NCBI GenBank assembly: GCA_029256105.1
Contig: JAQSYO010000008.1
Location: 124,001-188,000 of the forward strand
Source: Herbinix sp.
GTDB taxonomy: Bacteria; Bacillota; Clostridia; Lachnospirales; Lachnospiraceae
Length of the DNA stretch: 64,000 nucleotides
Direction: 5' to 3'
The notes below the pieces were generated by a model, which was given only the letters and a program-made list of their open reading frames with translations, was not told the origin of the DNA and did no database searches. Shown here one piece after another: positions 44,613 to 52,487 of this stretch. The stretch's first letter is position 1. Each line of letters begins with the position of its first letter. Both the position numbers and the translations under genes were made by a program.

Positions 44613-44865
44613 TGACGGATGGAGCATGCATATTACTAAAATTTTAGCGAGTTGGGGGATTGCGTAAGTCCTTGAGTAGCAGACTTGAAAATTAATGCCT
44701 AATTGCAAGACTCAAAGACGTGGTAGGTGTCAGTCAAGTAGTTTGAGCCGGCTTCTACCATTATATGAATAATGTATAAAGTCAGTTGTTAGTCAGAGTA
44801 CGTGAAATAGGTTGTTAAATGAAAGCGTATGCTCTCATCCTTTTTCGGATGAGAGTTTTTTATTT
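44598..44865 (+). promoter_or_regulatory. T-box leader, isoleucine type, upstream of a chemoreceptor gene
   Basis: It aligns along its whole length with the ileS T-box at 46539-46812: TTTTAGCGAG, GTAAGTCC, GAGTAGCAGAC, CAGAGTACGTGAAA, and a terminator CTCATCC/GGATGAG with a T run (44831-44863). The specifier-loop position reads GAAAATT, that is Ile codon ATT at 44691-44693. Two conserved sites are altered compared with the ileS copy: the T-box core is GGTTGT rather than GGTGGT, and CCGTTA reads CCATTA. It may respond poorly to tRNA-Ile or be decaying. Confidence 0.75.
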
Positions 44866-44987
44866 TATTACAGTTGAATTGATTTATTAATTCATCTTAA
44901 ATTATAAAAAGATAGTTTTGCTCGATTTATACTAAAAGAAGGAACAACTTATAACAAAAATCTGTAGACTGGGAAGGAACGAATGAA

Positions 44988-46472
44988 ATGAAATTAAAAA
45001 CGACGAATGGATATAATTTAAAAAGAGTGAGCAGGGTGAATTTAAATGTTATGTTTCTTGCTGCTTTCGTAATTTTATTAGAAAGTTTTATCTATAATGG
45101 AGCAGATAAATTGTTTTTTACGAATTTAATAAAAATTATAATCGTTATCGGTGCAAGTTCTGCCATATATTTTGTTCCGGTGAAAGAACAAATTAAGGGT
45201 GGAGTCTTTAGTTTAGTTATGGCTTTAATCGCACTACAAACTAATTTAGAGACACCGAGTATTAGTAGTTTTATGTTATTGGTGCTTGCGTTTTGCATGT
45301 CAGCGTTATACTTTCAAAAAGAACTCGTATTAACGATAGGAGGAGTCGTTGATCTAATAATAATTATTACATATGTTGTTAATCCAGAAGCCATGGCAAA
45401 TAGTTCGGGTCCTGCTTCGGGATTAACTAGAATATTAGTTTATTTTAATGTTGCAACTTTTCTTATATTCTACCTAACGAAATGGGGAAGAGAGCTTATA
45501 GATTCGGTGGTTTTAAAAGAGAAAGAAACAGAGGAATTATTAAGTAAACTGAAACTGACAATGAATAAAATTAGCGAGGTGTCAAATGTCTTAGATACTG
45601 ATCTTGGAAGATTTAAGGATAACCTTACATCAATAAAAAAATCGAATGATAAGATAACAATAGCAATGTCAGAGGTAGCAATCGGAGCTCAAGATCAGGC
45701 AGTGAGTATAGGAGATATTAATGTCAATATGCTTGTTACAAAATCTCTGATAACCGATAATAAGCAAATATCAGACAGTGTTGCATCGATCTCCGGTGAA
45801 ATGGTATTAAAAGTTAAGGATGGATCAGAAAAGATAAATCTAATGGATAATCAAATGAAAACGGTTAGTATGTCGGTCATAACTACGAGGGAAACGGTAG
45901 AAGCTCTTAAAATAAGCATAGAAGAAATCAGTGTATTTTTAGAGAGTATATCAAAAATTGCAAATCAGACAAATCTCTTAGCCTTAAATGCGAGTATTGA
46001 AGCAGCTAGAGCAGGTGAGCATGGTAAGGGCTTTGCAGTTGTTGCAGATGAAGTAAGACAACTTGCAACACAAAGTAGAATTACAGTAGAGAATATTGGT
46101 AAAATAACGCAGGGGATAACAGATCAAGTGAATCTAACTGTATCCGAGGTAAATAATGGTGTTAGTGCTATTGAATTAGGCAATAAATTAATTACTGATG
46201 TTACCTATTTCTTTGATGAACTAAAGGATACCTTTCTTCAAGAGAATAAATTATTTGAAAATGAAGCAGAAATAACACAAAAAGTTTTTGGAAATTTCAA
46301 TAAAATCAATGATCAAATAGAGAGTATCTCAGCAATTGCACAAGAGCATTCTGCTACGAACGAAGAATTTTTAGCATCAATTACAGAACAAAACACAGAA
46401 ATGATTAATATGCTGAATAGTATAAATAATATTGCAAACATGTGGAGTGATATGAAAAGTATCCAGAAATAA
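44988..46472 (+). CDS. Methyl-accepting chemotaxis protein with multi-pass membrane sensor
   Basis: The 494-residue chemoreceptor has an N-terminal half (about 20-165) with about six transmembrane segments and only short loops; there is no extracellular Cache or four-helix domain and no clear HAMP. The cytoplasmic signalling domain has the hairpin tip [20 protein letters not shown], then [12 protein letters not shown], typical of MCPs. This is a rarer topology in which the signal may be sensed in the membrane. The ribosome binding site is GGAAGGA. It lies behind a T-box terminator, so expression may depend on read-through. Co-transcription with ileS is blocked by the second promoter/T-box. 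Confidence 0.9.
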   Translation: MKLKTTNGYNLKRVSRVNLNVMFLAAFVILLESFIYNGADKLFFTNLIKIIIVIGASSAIYFVPVKEQIKGGVFSLVMALIALQTNLETPSISSFMLLVLAFCMSALYFQKELVLTIGGVVDLIIIITYVVNPEAMANSSGPASGLTRILVYFNVATFLIFYLTKWGRELIDSVVLKEKETEELLSKLKLTMNKISEVSNVLDTDLGRFKDNLTSIKKSNDKITIAMSEVAIGAQDQAVSIGDINVNMLVTKSLITDNKQISDSVASISGEMVLKVKDGSEKINLMDNQMKTVSMSVITTRETVEALKISIEEISVFLESISKIANQTNLLALNASIEAARAGEHGKGFAVVADEVRQLATQSRITVENIGKITQGITDQVNLTVSEVNNGVSAIELGNKLITDVTYFFDELKDTFLQENKLFENEAEITQKVFGNFNKINDQIESISAIAQEHSATNEEFLASITEQNTEMINMLNSINNIANMWSDMKSIQK

Positions 46473-46503
46473 GTAAAGTGGCAGGTCAAAAAACAGAATA
46501 CTA

Positions 46504-46532
46504 TTGACATTCTTCTTGTAATATACTATCAT
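46504..46532 (+). promoter_or_regulatory. Promoter of ileS
   Basis: TTGACA (46504-46509) and TATCAT (46527-46532) have 17-bp spacing, the same hexamers as the promoter at 44563. It lies 31 bases after the chemoreceptor stop. Confidence 0.75.
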
Positions 46533-46538
46533 AAACAA

Positions 46539-46812
46539 AATTGATAAAAACGTTGACGGAGACAGTAAGCATATTGCAAAAATTTCAGCGAGTCGGGGAT
46601 AGTGTAAGCCCGGTATGAGTAGCAGACGACTGAAAATCACTCCCTAGTTGCAAAACCCAAAGGTGTGGTGGATACCAAGCCAAGTAGGTTAAGCCGGTAT
46701 CTACCGTTATATAGATAATGTATGAATGTCATTTGGTTGGCAGAGTACGTGAAACAGGTGGTTAAATGAAAGCATATGCTCTCATCCTTTTTCGGATGAG
46801 GGCTTTTTTTAT
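46539..46812 (+). promoter_or_regulatory. T-box leader of ileS (isoleucine specifier ATC)
   Basis: This is a class I transcriptional T-box that should read uncharged tRNA-Ile. Visible parts are stem I (TTTCAGCGAGTCGGGGA, then GTGTAAGCCCGG), specifier codon ATC at 46636-46638 in GAAAATCACTCC, and the stem III-like GCCGG...CTACCGTTATA. The T-box core CAGGTGGTTAA has TGGT to pair with the tRNA acceptor end ACCA. The terminator GCTCTCATCC/GGATGAGGGC with seven T residues (46778-46810) follows. The specifier agrees with the gene it controls. Confidence 0.9.
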
Positions 46813-46873
46813 ATTTAGAACAATTATCACATGCAAATAGAAGTATAGGAGCATAATAATTGAATTGATTGAT

Positions 46874-47040
46874 AGGGAGGAAAACCCCTAATTAGCACAT
46901 CCCATTAACACATCAAAAATTTAACTTATTATTAAGGAGGAAAATCCTCCTATTAACAAATCTAAAAATTAACTTATTATAAGGAGGAAATCCTCCTATT
47001 AACACATCTCAAAAATTATCTTATTATAAGGAGGATTTAA
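46874..47040 (+). repeat. Tandem 47-bp Shine-Dalgarno hairpin array before ileS
   Basis: AAGGAGG occurs at 46934, 46981 and 47028, exactly 47 bp apart, with a degenerate first unit at 46874 (AGGGAGG...CCCC). The two inner copies each pair with TCCTCCT a few bases on (7- and 6-bp stems), followed by ATTAACA(C/A)ATCT and TTATTAT. The last copy, AAGGAGGATTTAAC before ATG at 47042, lacks the partner and is the working ribosome binding site. The design matches the array at 28186-28290, though spacer sequences differ. Confidence 0.85.
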
Positions 47041-47041
47041 C

Positions 47042-50000
47042 ATGTACGATAAGGTGTCAACTGATTTAAACTTTGTCGATCGGGAGAAGAAAGTTCTGAA
47101 ATTCTGGCAGGATAAGGGTATCTTTGAAGCTAGTATTGAGGAGCGTAAGGAAGGCGAAACATATACCTTCTACGATGGACCGCCAACAGCAAATGGAAAG
47201 CCGCATATCGGTCACGTATTAACAAGAGTAATTAAGGATATGATTCCAAGATACAGAACAATGAAGGGTTATAAGGTTCTTCGAAAGGCTGGTTGGGATA
47301 CGCATGGACTTCCGGTGGAACTTGAAGTTGAGAAGAAGCTTGGAATTGACGGTAAGGAACAGATTGAACAATACGGTCTCGAACCATTCATCCAAGAATG
47401 TAAAGAAAGTGTATGGAAGTATAAGGGCATGTGGGAGGATTTCTCCGGAACAGTAGGCTTTTGGGCAGACATGGATAATCCGTATGTTACTTATCATAAC
47501 GATTATATTGAATCAGAGTGGTGGTCCTTAAAACAGATCTGGGATCAAGGACTTTTGTATAAAGGATTTAAGATTGTTCCCTATTGTCCTAGATGTGGAA
47601 CCCCACTTTCCAGCCATGAGGTTGCACAGGGCTATAAAGATGTGAAGGAGAAATCTGTAATAGCAAAGTTTCGTTTAAAGGGTACGAAGGATGAGTTTAT
47701 TCTTGCGTGGACAACGACTCCTTGGACACTTCCCTCCAACGTAGGACTTTGCGTTAATCCGAATGAGACCTATGTAAAAGTTAGGGTATCTGTAGATGCA
47801 AAGGGCAATATAATTAAGAAAGACGGCTGTGATCATGAACACGAGCATGGACATAATCATGAACACGAAGAACAGGTCCCAGTAGGAACGGAGAAATATA
47901 TCCTTGCAGAAGCACTTCTTAGCGTGCTGGAGGGTGATTATGAAGTAGAGGAAACCTATACCGGTAAAGATCTTGAATACATGGAGTATGAACCATTATT
48001 TGATTATGCAACACCCGATAAGAAAGCATACTATGTTACTTGCGACACTTATGTAACACTCAGTGATGGTACTGGCGTTGTTCATATTGCTCCAGCATTT
48101 GGTGAAGATGATAATAGAGTTGGAAAGATATATGATTTACCTTTTGTACAATTGATTGATGCGAAAGGTGAGTTTAAGCCGGAGGCGACTGATTTTGCAG
48201 GTATGTTCTGTAAGAAGGCGGATGAACCGATTATGAAAGCACTTGCAGCAAAAGGCTTGCTCTTTAAGGTATTAAAGTTTGAGCATAGTTATCCCTTCTG
48301 CTGGCGCTGTGATACACCGCTTATCTATTATGCAAGAGAATCTTGGTTCATCAAGATGACAGCTGTGAAAGACGAATTAATTCAAAATAATAATACAATT
48401 AACTGGATGCCGGAGACCATTGGGCAGGGACGTTTTGGAGATTGGTTAAAGAACGTTCAGGATTGGGGTCTTTCCCGTGACCGCTATTGGGGAACACCGC
48501 TTCCAATTTGGGAGTGTGAAGACGGACATCGCCATTGCATTGGTAGTATTGAGGAGTTAAAATCAATGTCCGATAACTGTCCCGAGGACATCGAGCTTCA
48601 TAGACCATTTATCGATGCAGTTACAATTAAATGTCCAGAGTGCGGTAAGCAGATGACTCGTGTGAAACCGGTTATCGATTGCTGGTATGATTCAGGTTCC
48701 ATGCCATTTGCACAATGGCACTATCCATTTGAGAATAAAGAAGTATTTGATGACAATTTTCCAGCAGACTTTATCAGCGAGGCAGTGGATCAAACCAGAG
48801 GTTGGTTCTATTCCTTAGTGGCAATTTCTACTCTTATATTTAAAAAAGCACCCTTTAAGAACGTAATTGTATTAGGTCACGTTCAGGATGAAAATGGGCA
48901 GAAGATGTCCAAATCGAAAGGGAATGCCGTGGATCCTTTTGATGCTCTGAATCAACACGGTGCAGATGCGATCCGTTGGTATTTTTATACGAATTCCGCA
49001 TTGTGGCTGCCGAATCGTTTTAACCATACGGCTGTTACGGAAGGCCAGAGAAAATTCATGGGAACTCTTTGGAATACCTATGCCTTCTTTGTGCTTTATG
49101 CTAATATTGACCAGTTTGATGCTAGCAAATATTCCTTGGAATATGATAAGCTTCCAGTTATGGATAAATGGCTTCTCTCCAAGTTAAACACCTTGGTAAA
49201 ATCTGTAGATGATCATTTGGACAATTACCGAATCACCGAAGGAGCAAGAATGCTTGCGGAGTTCGTTGATGAGCTCTCGAATTGGTATGTAAGAAGAAGC
49301 AGAGAACGTTTTTGGGCGAAAGAAATGCCACAGGATAAGATCAATGCTTACATGACTTTATATACGGCATTGGTTACAGTAGCAAAGGTATCGGCACCAT
49401 TTATTCCGTTTATGACCGAGGATATCTACCAGAATTTAGTAGTGAATATTGATAAAAATGCTCCGAAGAGTATTCATCTATGCGATTATCCTACCTATAA
49501 TGAAACTTGGATTGATAGTGAGCTGGAGGTAAATATGGAGGAAGTACTTGAAGTGGTAGTACTTGGTCGTGCCTGCAGAAACGCTGCGAATATCAAGAAT
49601 CGTCAACCGATTGGCAAGATGTATGTAAAAGCAGAAGCAGAGCTTTCCGCTTTCTATACAGCAATTATTGCAGAGGAGTTGAATGTTAAAAAAGTAGTAT
49701 TTACGAAGGATGTAAGAAATTTTACTTCTTATAATTTTAAACCACAGCTTAAGACCTTGGGGCCGAAGTTTGGTAAGCAGATCGGTGCTATACGAACTCT
49801 TCTTGGTGAATTGAACGGCAATGCTGCGATGGATGAAATCAATGCAACCGGCCAGTTAAAGATTACCTTAGAAGGCGTTGAGGCAGTACTGGATAAGGAT
49901 GATCTATTGATTGAAGCAGCGCAGATGGAAGGCTTCGTCTCTGATTCAGATCATGGAATTACGGTTGTGCTTGATACTAACCTGACCAAAGAACTTCTCG

Positions 50001-50251
50001 AGGAAGGTTATGTAAGAGAGATCATCAGTAAGATCCAGACGATGCGTAAAGAGGCTGATTTTGAAGTAATGGACCACATCCGTGTATCTCAGAGTGGCAA
50101 CGAGAAGATTAAAGCTATAATGATTCGCAATATCGAGGAGATTAAATCTGAGGTACTGGCAGAGGAAATAATATTTGATAACACACAAGGCTATTCAAAG
50201 GATTGGAACTTGAACGGTGAGGATGTTACCCTTGGCGTAGAGAGATTATAA
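47042..50251 (+). CDS. ileS: Isoleucyl-tRNA synthetase
   Basis: IleRS charges tRNA-Ile and edits mischarged valine. The 1,069 residues fit the long Firmicute/eukaryote-like type. The HIGH motif is PHIGHVLTR (about residue 57), the editing (CP1) domain spans about 190-400 (WTTTPWTLPSN), and KMSKSKGN lies near 622. The anticodon-binding helical domain and a C-terminal extension follow. A His/Glu-rich insert (CDHEHEHGHNHEHEE, about 262-276) interrupts the editing domain and is not part of the usual family pattern; it resembles metal-binding His-rich loops. The gene is controlled by a T-box, and its ribosome binding site ends a tandem repeat array. Confidence 0.97.
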   Translation: MYDKVSTDLNFVDREKKVLKFWQDKGIFEASIEERKEGETYTFYDGPPTANGKPHIGHVLTRVIKDMIPRYRTMKGYKVLRKAGWDTHGLPVELEVEKKLGIDGKEQIEQYGLEPFIQECKESVWKYKGMWEDFSGTVGFWADMDNPYVTYHNDYIESEWWSLKQIWDQGLLYKGFKIVPYCPRCGTPLSSHEVAQGYKDVKEKSVIAKFRLKGTKDEFILAWTTTPWTLPSNVGLCVNPNETYVKVRVSVDAKGNIIKKDGCDHEHEHGHNHEHEEQVPVGTEKYILAEALLSVLEGDYEVEETYTGKDLEYMEYEPLFDYATPDKKAYYVTCDTYVTLSDGTGVVHIAPAFGEDDNRVGKIYDLPFVQLIDAKGEFKPEATDFAGMFCKKADEPIMKALAAKGLLFKVLKFEHSYPFCWRCDTPLIYYARESWFIKMTAVKDELIQNNNTINWMPETIGQGRFGDWLKNVQDWGLSRDRYWGTPLPIWECEDGHRHCIGSIEELKSMSDNCPEDIELHRPFIDAVTIKCPECGKQMTRVKPVIDCWYDSGSMPFAQWHYPFENKEVFDDNFPADFISEAVDQTRGWFYSLVAISTLIFKKAPFKNVIVLGHVQDENGQKMSKSKGNAVDPFDALNQHGADAIRWYFYTNSALWLPNRFNHTAVTEGQRKFMGTLWNTYAFFVLYANIDQFDASKYSLEYDKLPVMDKWLLSKLNTLVKSVDDHLDNYRITEGARMLAEFVDELSNWYVRRSRERFWAKEMPQDKINAYMTLYTALVTVAKVSAPFIPFMTEDIYQNLVVNIDKNAPKSIHLCDYPTYNETWIDSELEVNMEEVLEVVVLGRACRNAANIKNRQPIGKMYVKAEAELSAFYTAIIAEELNVKKVVFTKDVRNFTSYNFKPQLKTLGPKFGKQIGAIRTLLGELNGNAAMDEINATGQLKITLEGVEAVLDKDDLLIEAAQMEGFVSDSDHGITVVLDTNLTKELLEEGYVREIISKIQTMRKEADFEVMDHIRVSQSGNEKIKAIMIRNIEEIKSEVLAEEIIFDNTQGYSKDWNLNGEDVTLGVERL

Positions 50252-50276
50252 GGATAAATTAATTAATAATCATATC

Positions 50277-50341
50277 AAAAGGAAGCACAGCAGTCGATTA
50301 GTAGAAAGACTTGTTATGCTTCCTTTTTTTTCAGAACAAGT
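50277..50341 (+). terminator. Intrinsic terminator of ileS
   Basis: AAAAGGAAGCA (50277-50287) and TGCTTCCTTTT (50327-50337) are perfect arms with a T run. The rest of the gap before 50551 contains nothing recognisable. Confidence 0.85.
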
Positions 50342-50550
50342 CCCTATATTATGTAACTAATTTGTGCTCATTTATAGGCCAAGTGGGATATTATGTAAAG
50401 AAGAATTGGTATTATATCTTTACTTTCATTCAGCAATATACTATAATTAAGTTGTAAAATAGTGAATTGATTTTAAGAAGACTAGCGTTTGCGTAAATGC
50501 CTATATGAATTTCGCCAATACGAAGTTATAGATAGAAAGGATGGGATTCT

Positions 50551-50868
50551 ATGAAATTAATCTATGTAATTGTAAGAAATGTAGATAGCAGCTATGTAAC
50601 AGAAGCATTAAATAAAAAGGGATATTATGTAACTAAACTTGCATCCACCGGTGGCTTTTTACGCGAAGGAAATACCACTTTAATGATTGGTACTGATGTA
50701 GAGAAAGTGGATGATGTTATTGACATAGTAAAGAAGGAATGTGGTCCAAGGCAGCAAATTATCTCTAATCCGATAGGCGCTGCTGAGTATGCGTCGATGA
50801 ATGTAGTTGTAAATGTAGGCGGTGCGACTATCTTTGTCATGGATGTCGATCGATACGAAAAGATTTAA
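50551..50868 (+). CDS. darA: Cyclic-di-AMP receptor (PII-like, DarA/PstA)
   Basis: The 105-residue protein belongs to the cyclic-di-AMP receptor family DUF970 (DarA/PstA), PII-like trimers that bind c-di-AMP between subunits. Recognisable are MKLIYVIVRNVDSSYVTEAL, the nucleotide-binding segment KLASTGGFLREGNTTLMIG (about 28-46), and GGATIFVMDVDRYEKI at the end. The downstream partner of the family is unknown. The ribosome binding site AGAAAGGATGGG precedes the ATG. It is monocistronic with its own terminator. Confidence 0.93.
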   Translation: MKLIYVIVRNVDSSYVTEALNKKGYYVTKLASTGGFLREGNTTLMIGTDVEKVDDVIDIVKKECGPRQQIISNPIGAAEYASMNVVVNVGGATIFVMDVDRYEKI

Positions 50869-50928
50869 AACATAAGAAAATTAATAAAATAATTTAGAAA
50901 GAAAATCATATAAAAATCAAAAATAGAT

Positions 50929-50967
50929 ATGCCTCCAATTTCTCGTATGGTATTGGAGGCATTTTTG
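50929..50967 (+). terminator. Intrinsic terminator of darA
   Basis: ATGCCTCCAAT (50929-50939) and ATTGGAGGCAT (50952-50962) are perfect 11-base arms followed by TTTTTG. The 50968-51304 stretch after it shows no further gene or clear motif. Confidence 0.88.
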
Positions 50968-51304
50968 ATTCGGCAGGCATTAAATTAAATAAAAATGGGC
51001 AAAACTAATTCTACGATTAATCACATTTTGTGCATTTTTCGAGAAGTAATCGAATTGTTTTTACTGATGGGATGTGGAAATTGGAACTCGTAACGAAATT
51101 ATAGAGAATTAGGATATAACTCATAAATTAATGACAGATCAATAAGAGATGAAAAAGGTGTAAGGACTATGAAATATTTGTGAATTCTTGATTTTTACTT
51201 TCTTTTTTCATAGAAATATGATATAACGAAATATAGTATCGCAATAAATAATTTCGGTAAAGCGAATATGCTGGCCGATTCTAAAAGAGGAAGGAATTAA
51301 CAGA

Positions 51305-52444
51305 ATGAAGAAGAAAGTATTATTTTTAGTTATGAGCTTAAGCATACTAATGCTTGCGGGGGGATGTAGTAAAAAGGATGTAGCAAATGAGCCTAATGGT
51401 ACAGAGAATACAGCTACTCAGGCACCAGAAGCTACGGTTGCACCAACTGACGAAACAGCTACGGAGGTTGCTCCTGTAAGAGAAGCATATGAAGTTGGTG
51501 ATTATATCACTTTAGGTGAATACAAGGGTATTGAAGTTACCGTTGATAAATTAGAAGTTAAGGAAGAAGACATTGATGCAGCAATCCAAACAGATCTGCA
51601 GGCAAACACTACGCAAGAAGAAGTAACAGATAGAGCAATAGAATCTGGCGACATTGTTAATATTGATTATGAAGGCTTAAAGGATGGCGTTGCATTCGAA
51701 GGCGGTTCTGCACAAGCATATGATTTAACAATTGGTTCTGGTCAGTTTATCCCTGGCTTTGAAGATCAACTTATTGGCGCAAAAACTGGTGATAAATTAG
51801 CTTTAGATATTACCTTCCCGGCAGATTACACTGCAGCTGATTTAGCAGGACAAGCAGTTGTATTTAATGTAACAGTAAACTCCATTAAGAAAGCAGTTGT
51901 ACCTGAATTAACAGAAGAATATGTTAAAGCTAATACAGATTATGATACAATTGCAGCATATAGAGAAGGTACACGTGCAAAACTTCAGACTGAAAATGAA
52001 GATACAATGAAAAATAATAAGATAAACAGTATATTAACATCAATCATTGACAATTCTGAGATTTCATCTTATCCTCAGACCTTGTTGGATTATTACTCCT
52101 ATGAAATGAAGGATTATTATACACAGTATGCTAAAATGTATGGTATGGAATTTGCTGATTTCCTTTCCGCTTCTGGTATGACGGAAGAATCCTTTACAAC
52201 ACAGCAAAAGTCTTATGCGGAAGACAGAGCATCTCAGGAATTAGCACTGAATGCAATCATCAAAGCTGAGAAGATTGAGCTTACGGATGATGAATACAAA
52301 GCTGGTGTTGCTAAGATTTTAACAGATTATGGTTATGCTTCAGAGGATGAATTATTTAAATCAGCTACAGAGGCACAAATTAAAGAAAGCCTGATTTGGG
52401 AAAAAGCAGTTAATTTTGTTACGGAACAAGCAGTTGAGTTATAA
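51305..52444 (+). CDS. Exported trigger-factor-like lipoprotein (FKBP-type isomerase)
   Basis: The protein has 379 residues. The signal peptide has lipobox LAGGC (Cys at about residue 21), followed by a Thr/Glu/Ala-rich linker. An FKBP-type peptidyl-prolyl isomerase domain lies at about residues 110-200 (GDIVNIDYEGLKDGVAFEGG, IGSGQFIPGFEDQLIGAKTG, ITFPADYTAADLAGQ). The remaining 170 residues are helical and match the trigger factor C-terminal chaperone domain (LLDYYSYEMKDYYTQYAKM). The ribosome-binding N-domain is replaced by the lipoprotein signal, so the protein should fold or hold exported proteins outside the membrane. The site GAGGAAGGAAT lies before the ATG. Confidence 0.85.
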   Translation: MKKKVLFLVMSLSILMLAGGCSKKDVANEPNGTENTATQAPEATVAPTDETATEVAPVREAYEVGDYITLGEYKGIEVTVDKLEVKEEDIDAAIQTDLQANTTQEEVTDRAIESGDIVNIDYEGLKDGVAFEGGSAQAYDLTIGSGQFIPGFEDQLIGAKTGDKLALDITFPADYTAADLAGQAVVFNVTVNSIKKAVVPELTEEYVKANTDYDTIAAYREGTRAKLQTENEDTMKNNKINSILTSIIDNSEISSYPQTLLDYYSYEMKDYYTQYAKMYGMEFADFLSASGMTEESFTTQQKSYAEDRASQELALNAIIKAEKIELTDDEYKAGVAKILTDYGYASEDELFKSATEAQIKESLIWEKAVNFVTEQAVEL

Positions 52445-52487
52445 ATAGAATAATCATCGTTATTATTCATTAGAAAGAAAGTAAAAC

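Noticed and set aside
46874..47040. CRISPR-like array reading of the 47-bp repeats
   Set aside because: The repeats are contiguous and near-identical along most of their length, and the last unit is the ileS ribosome binding site.
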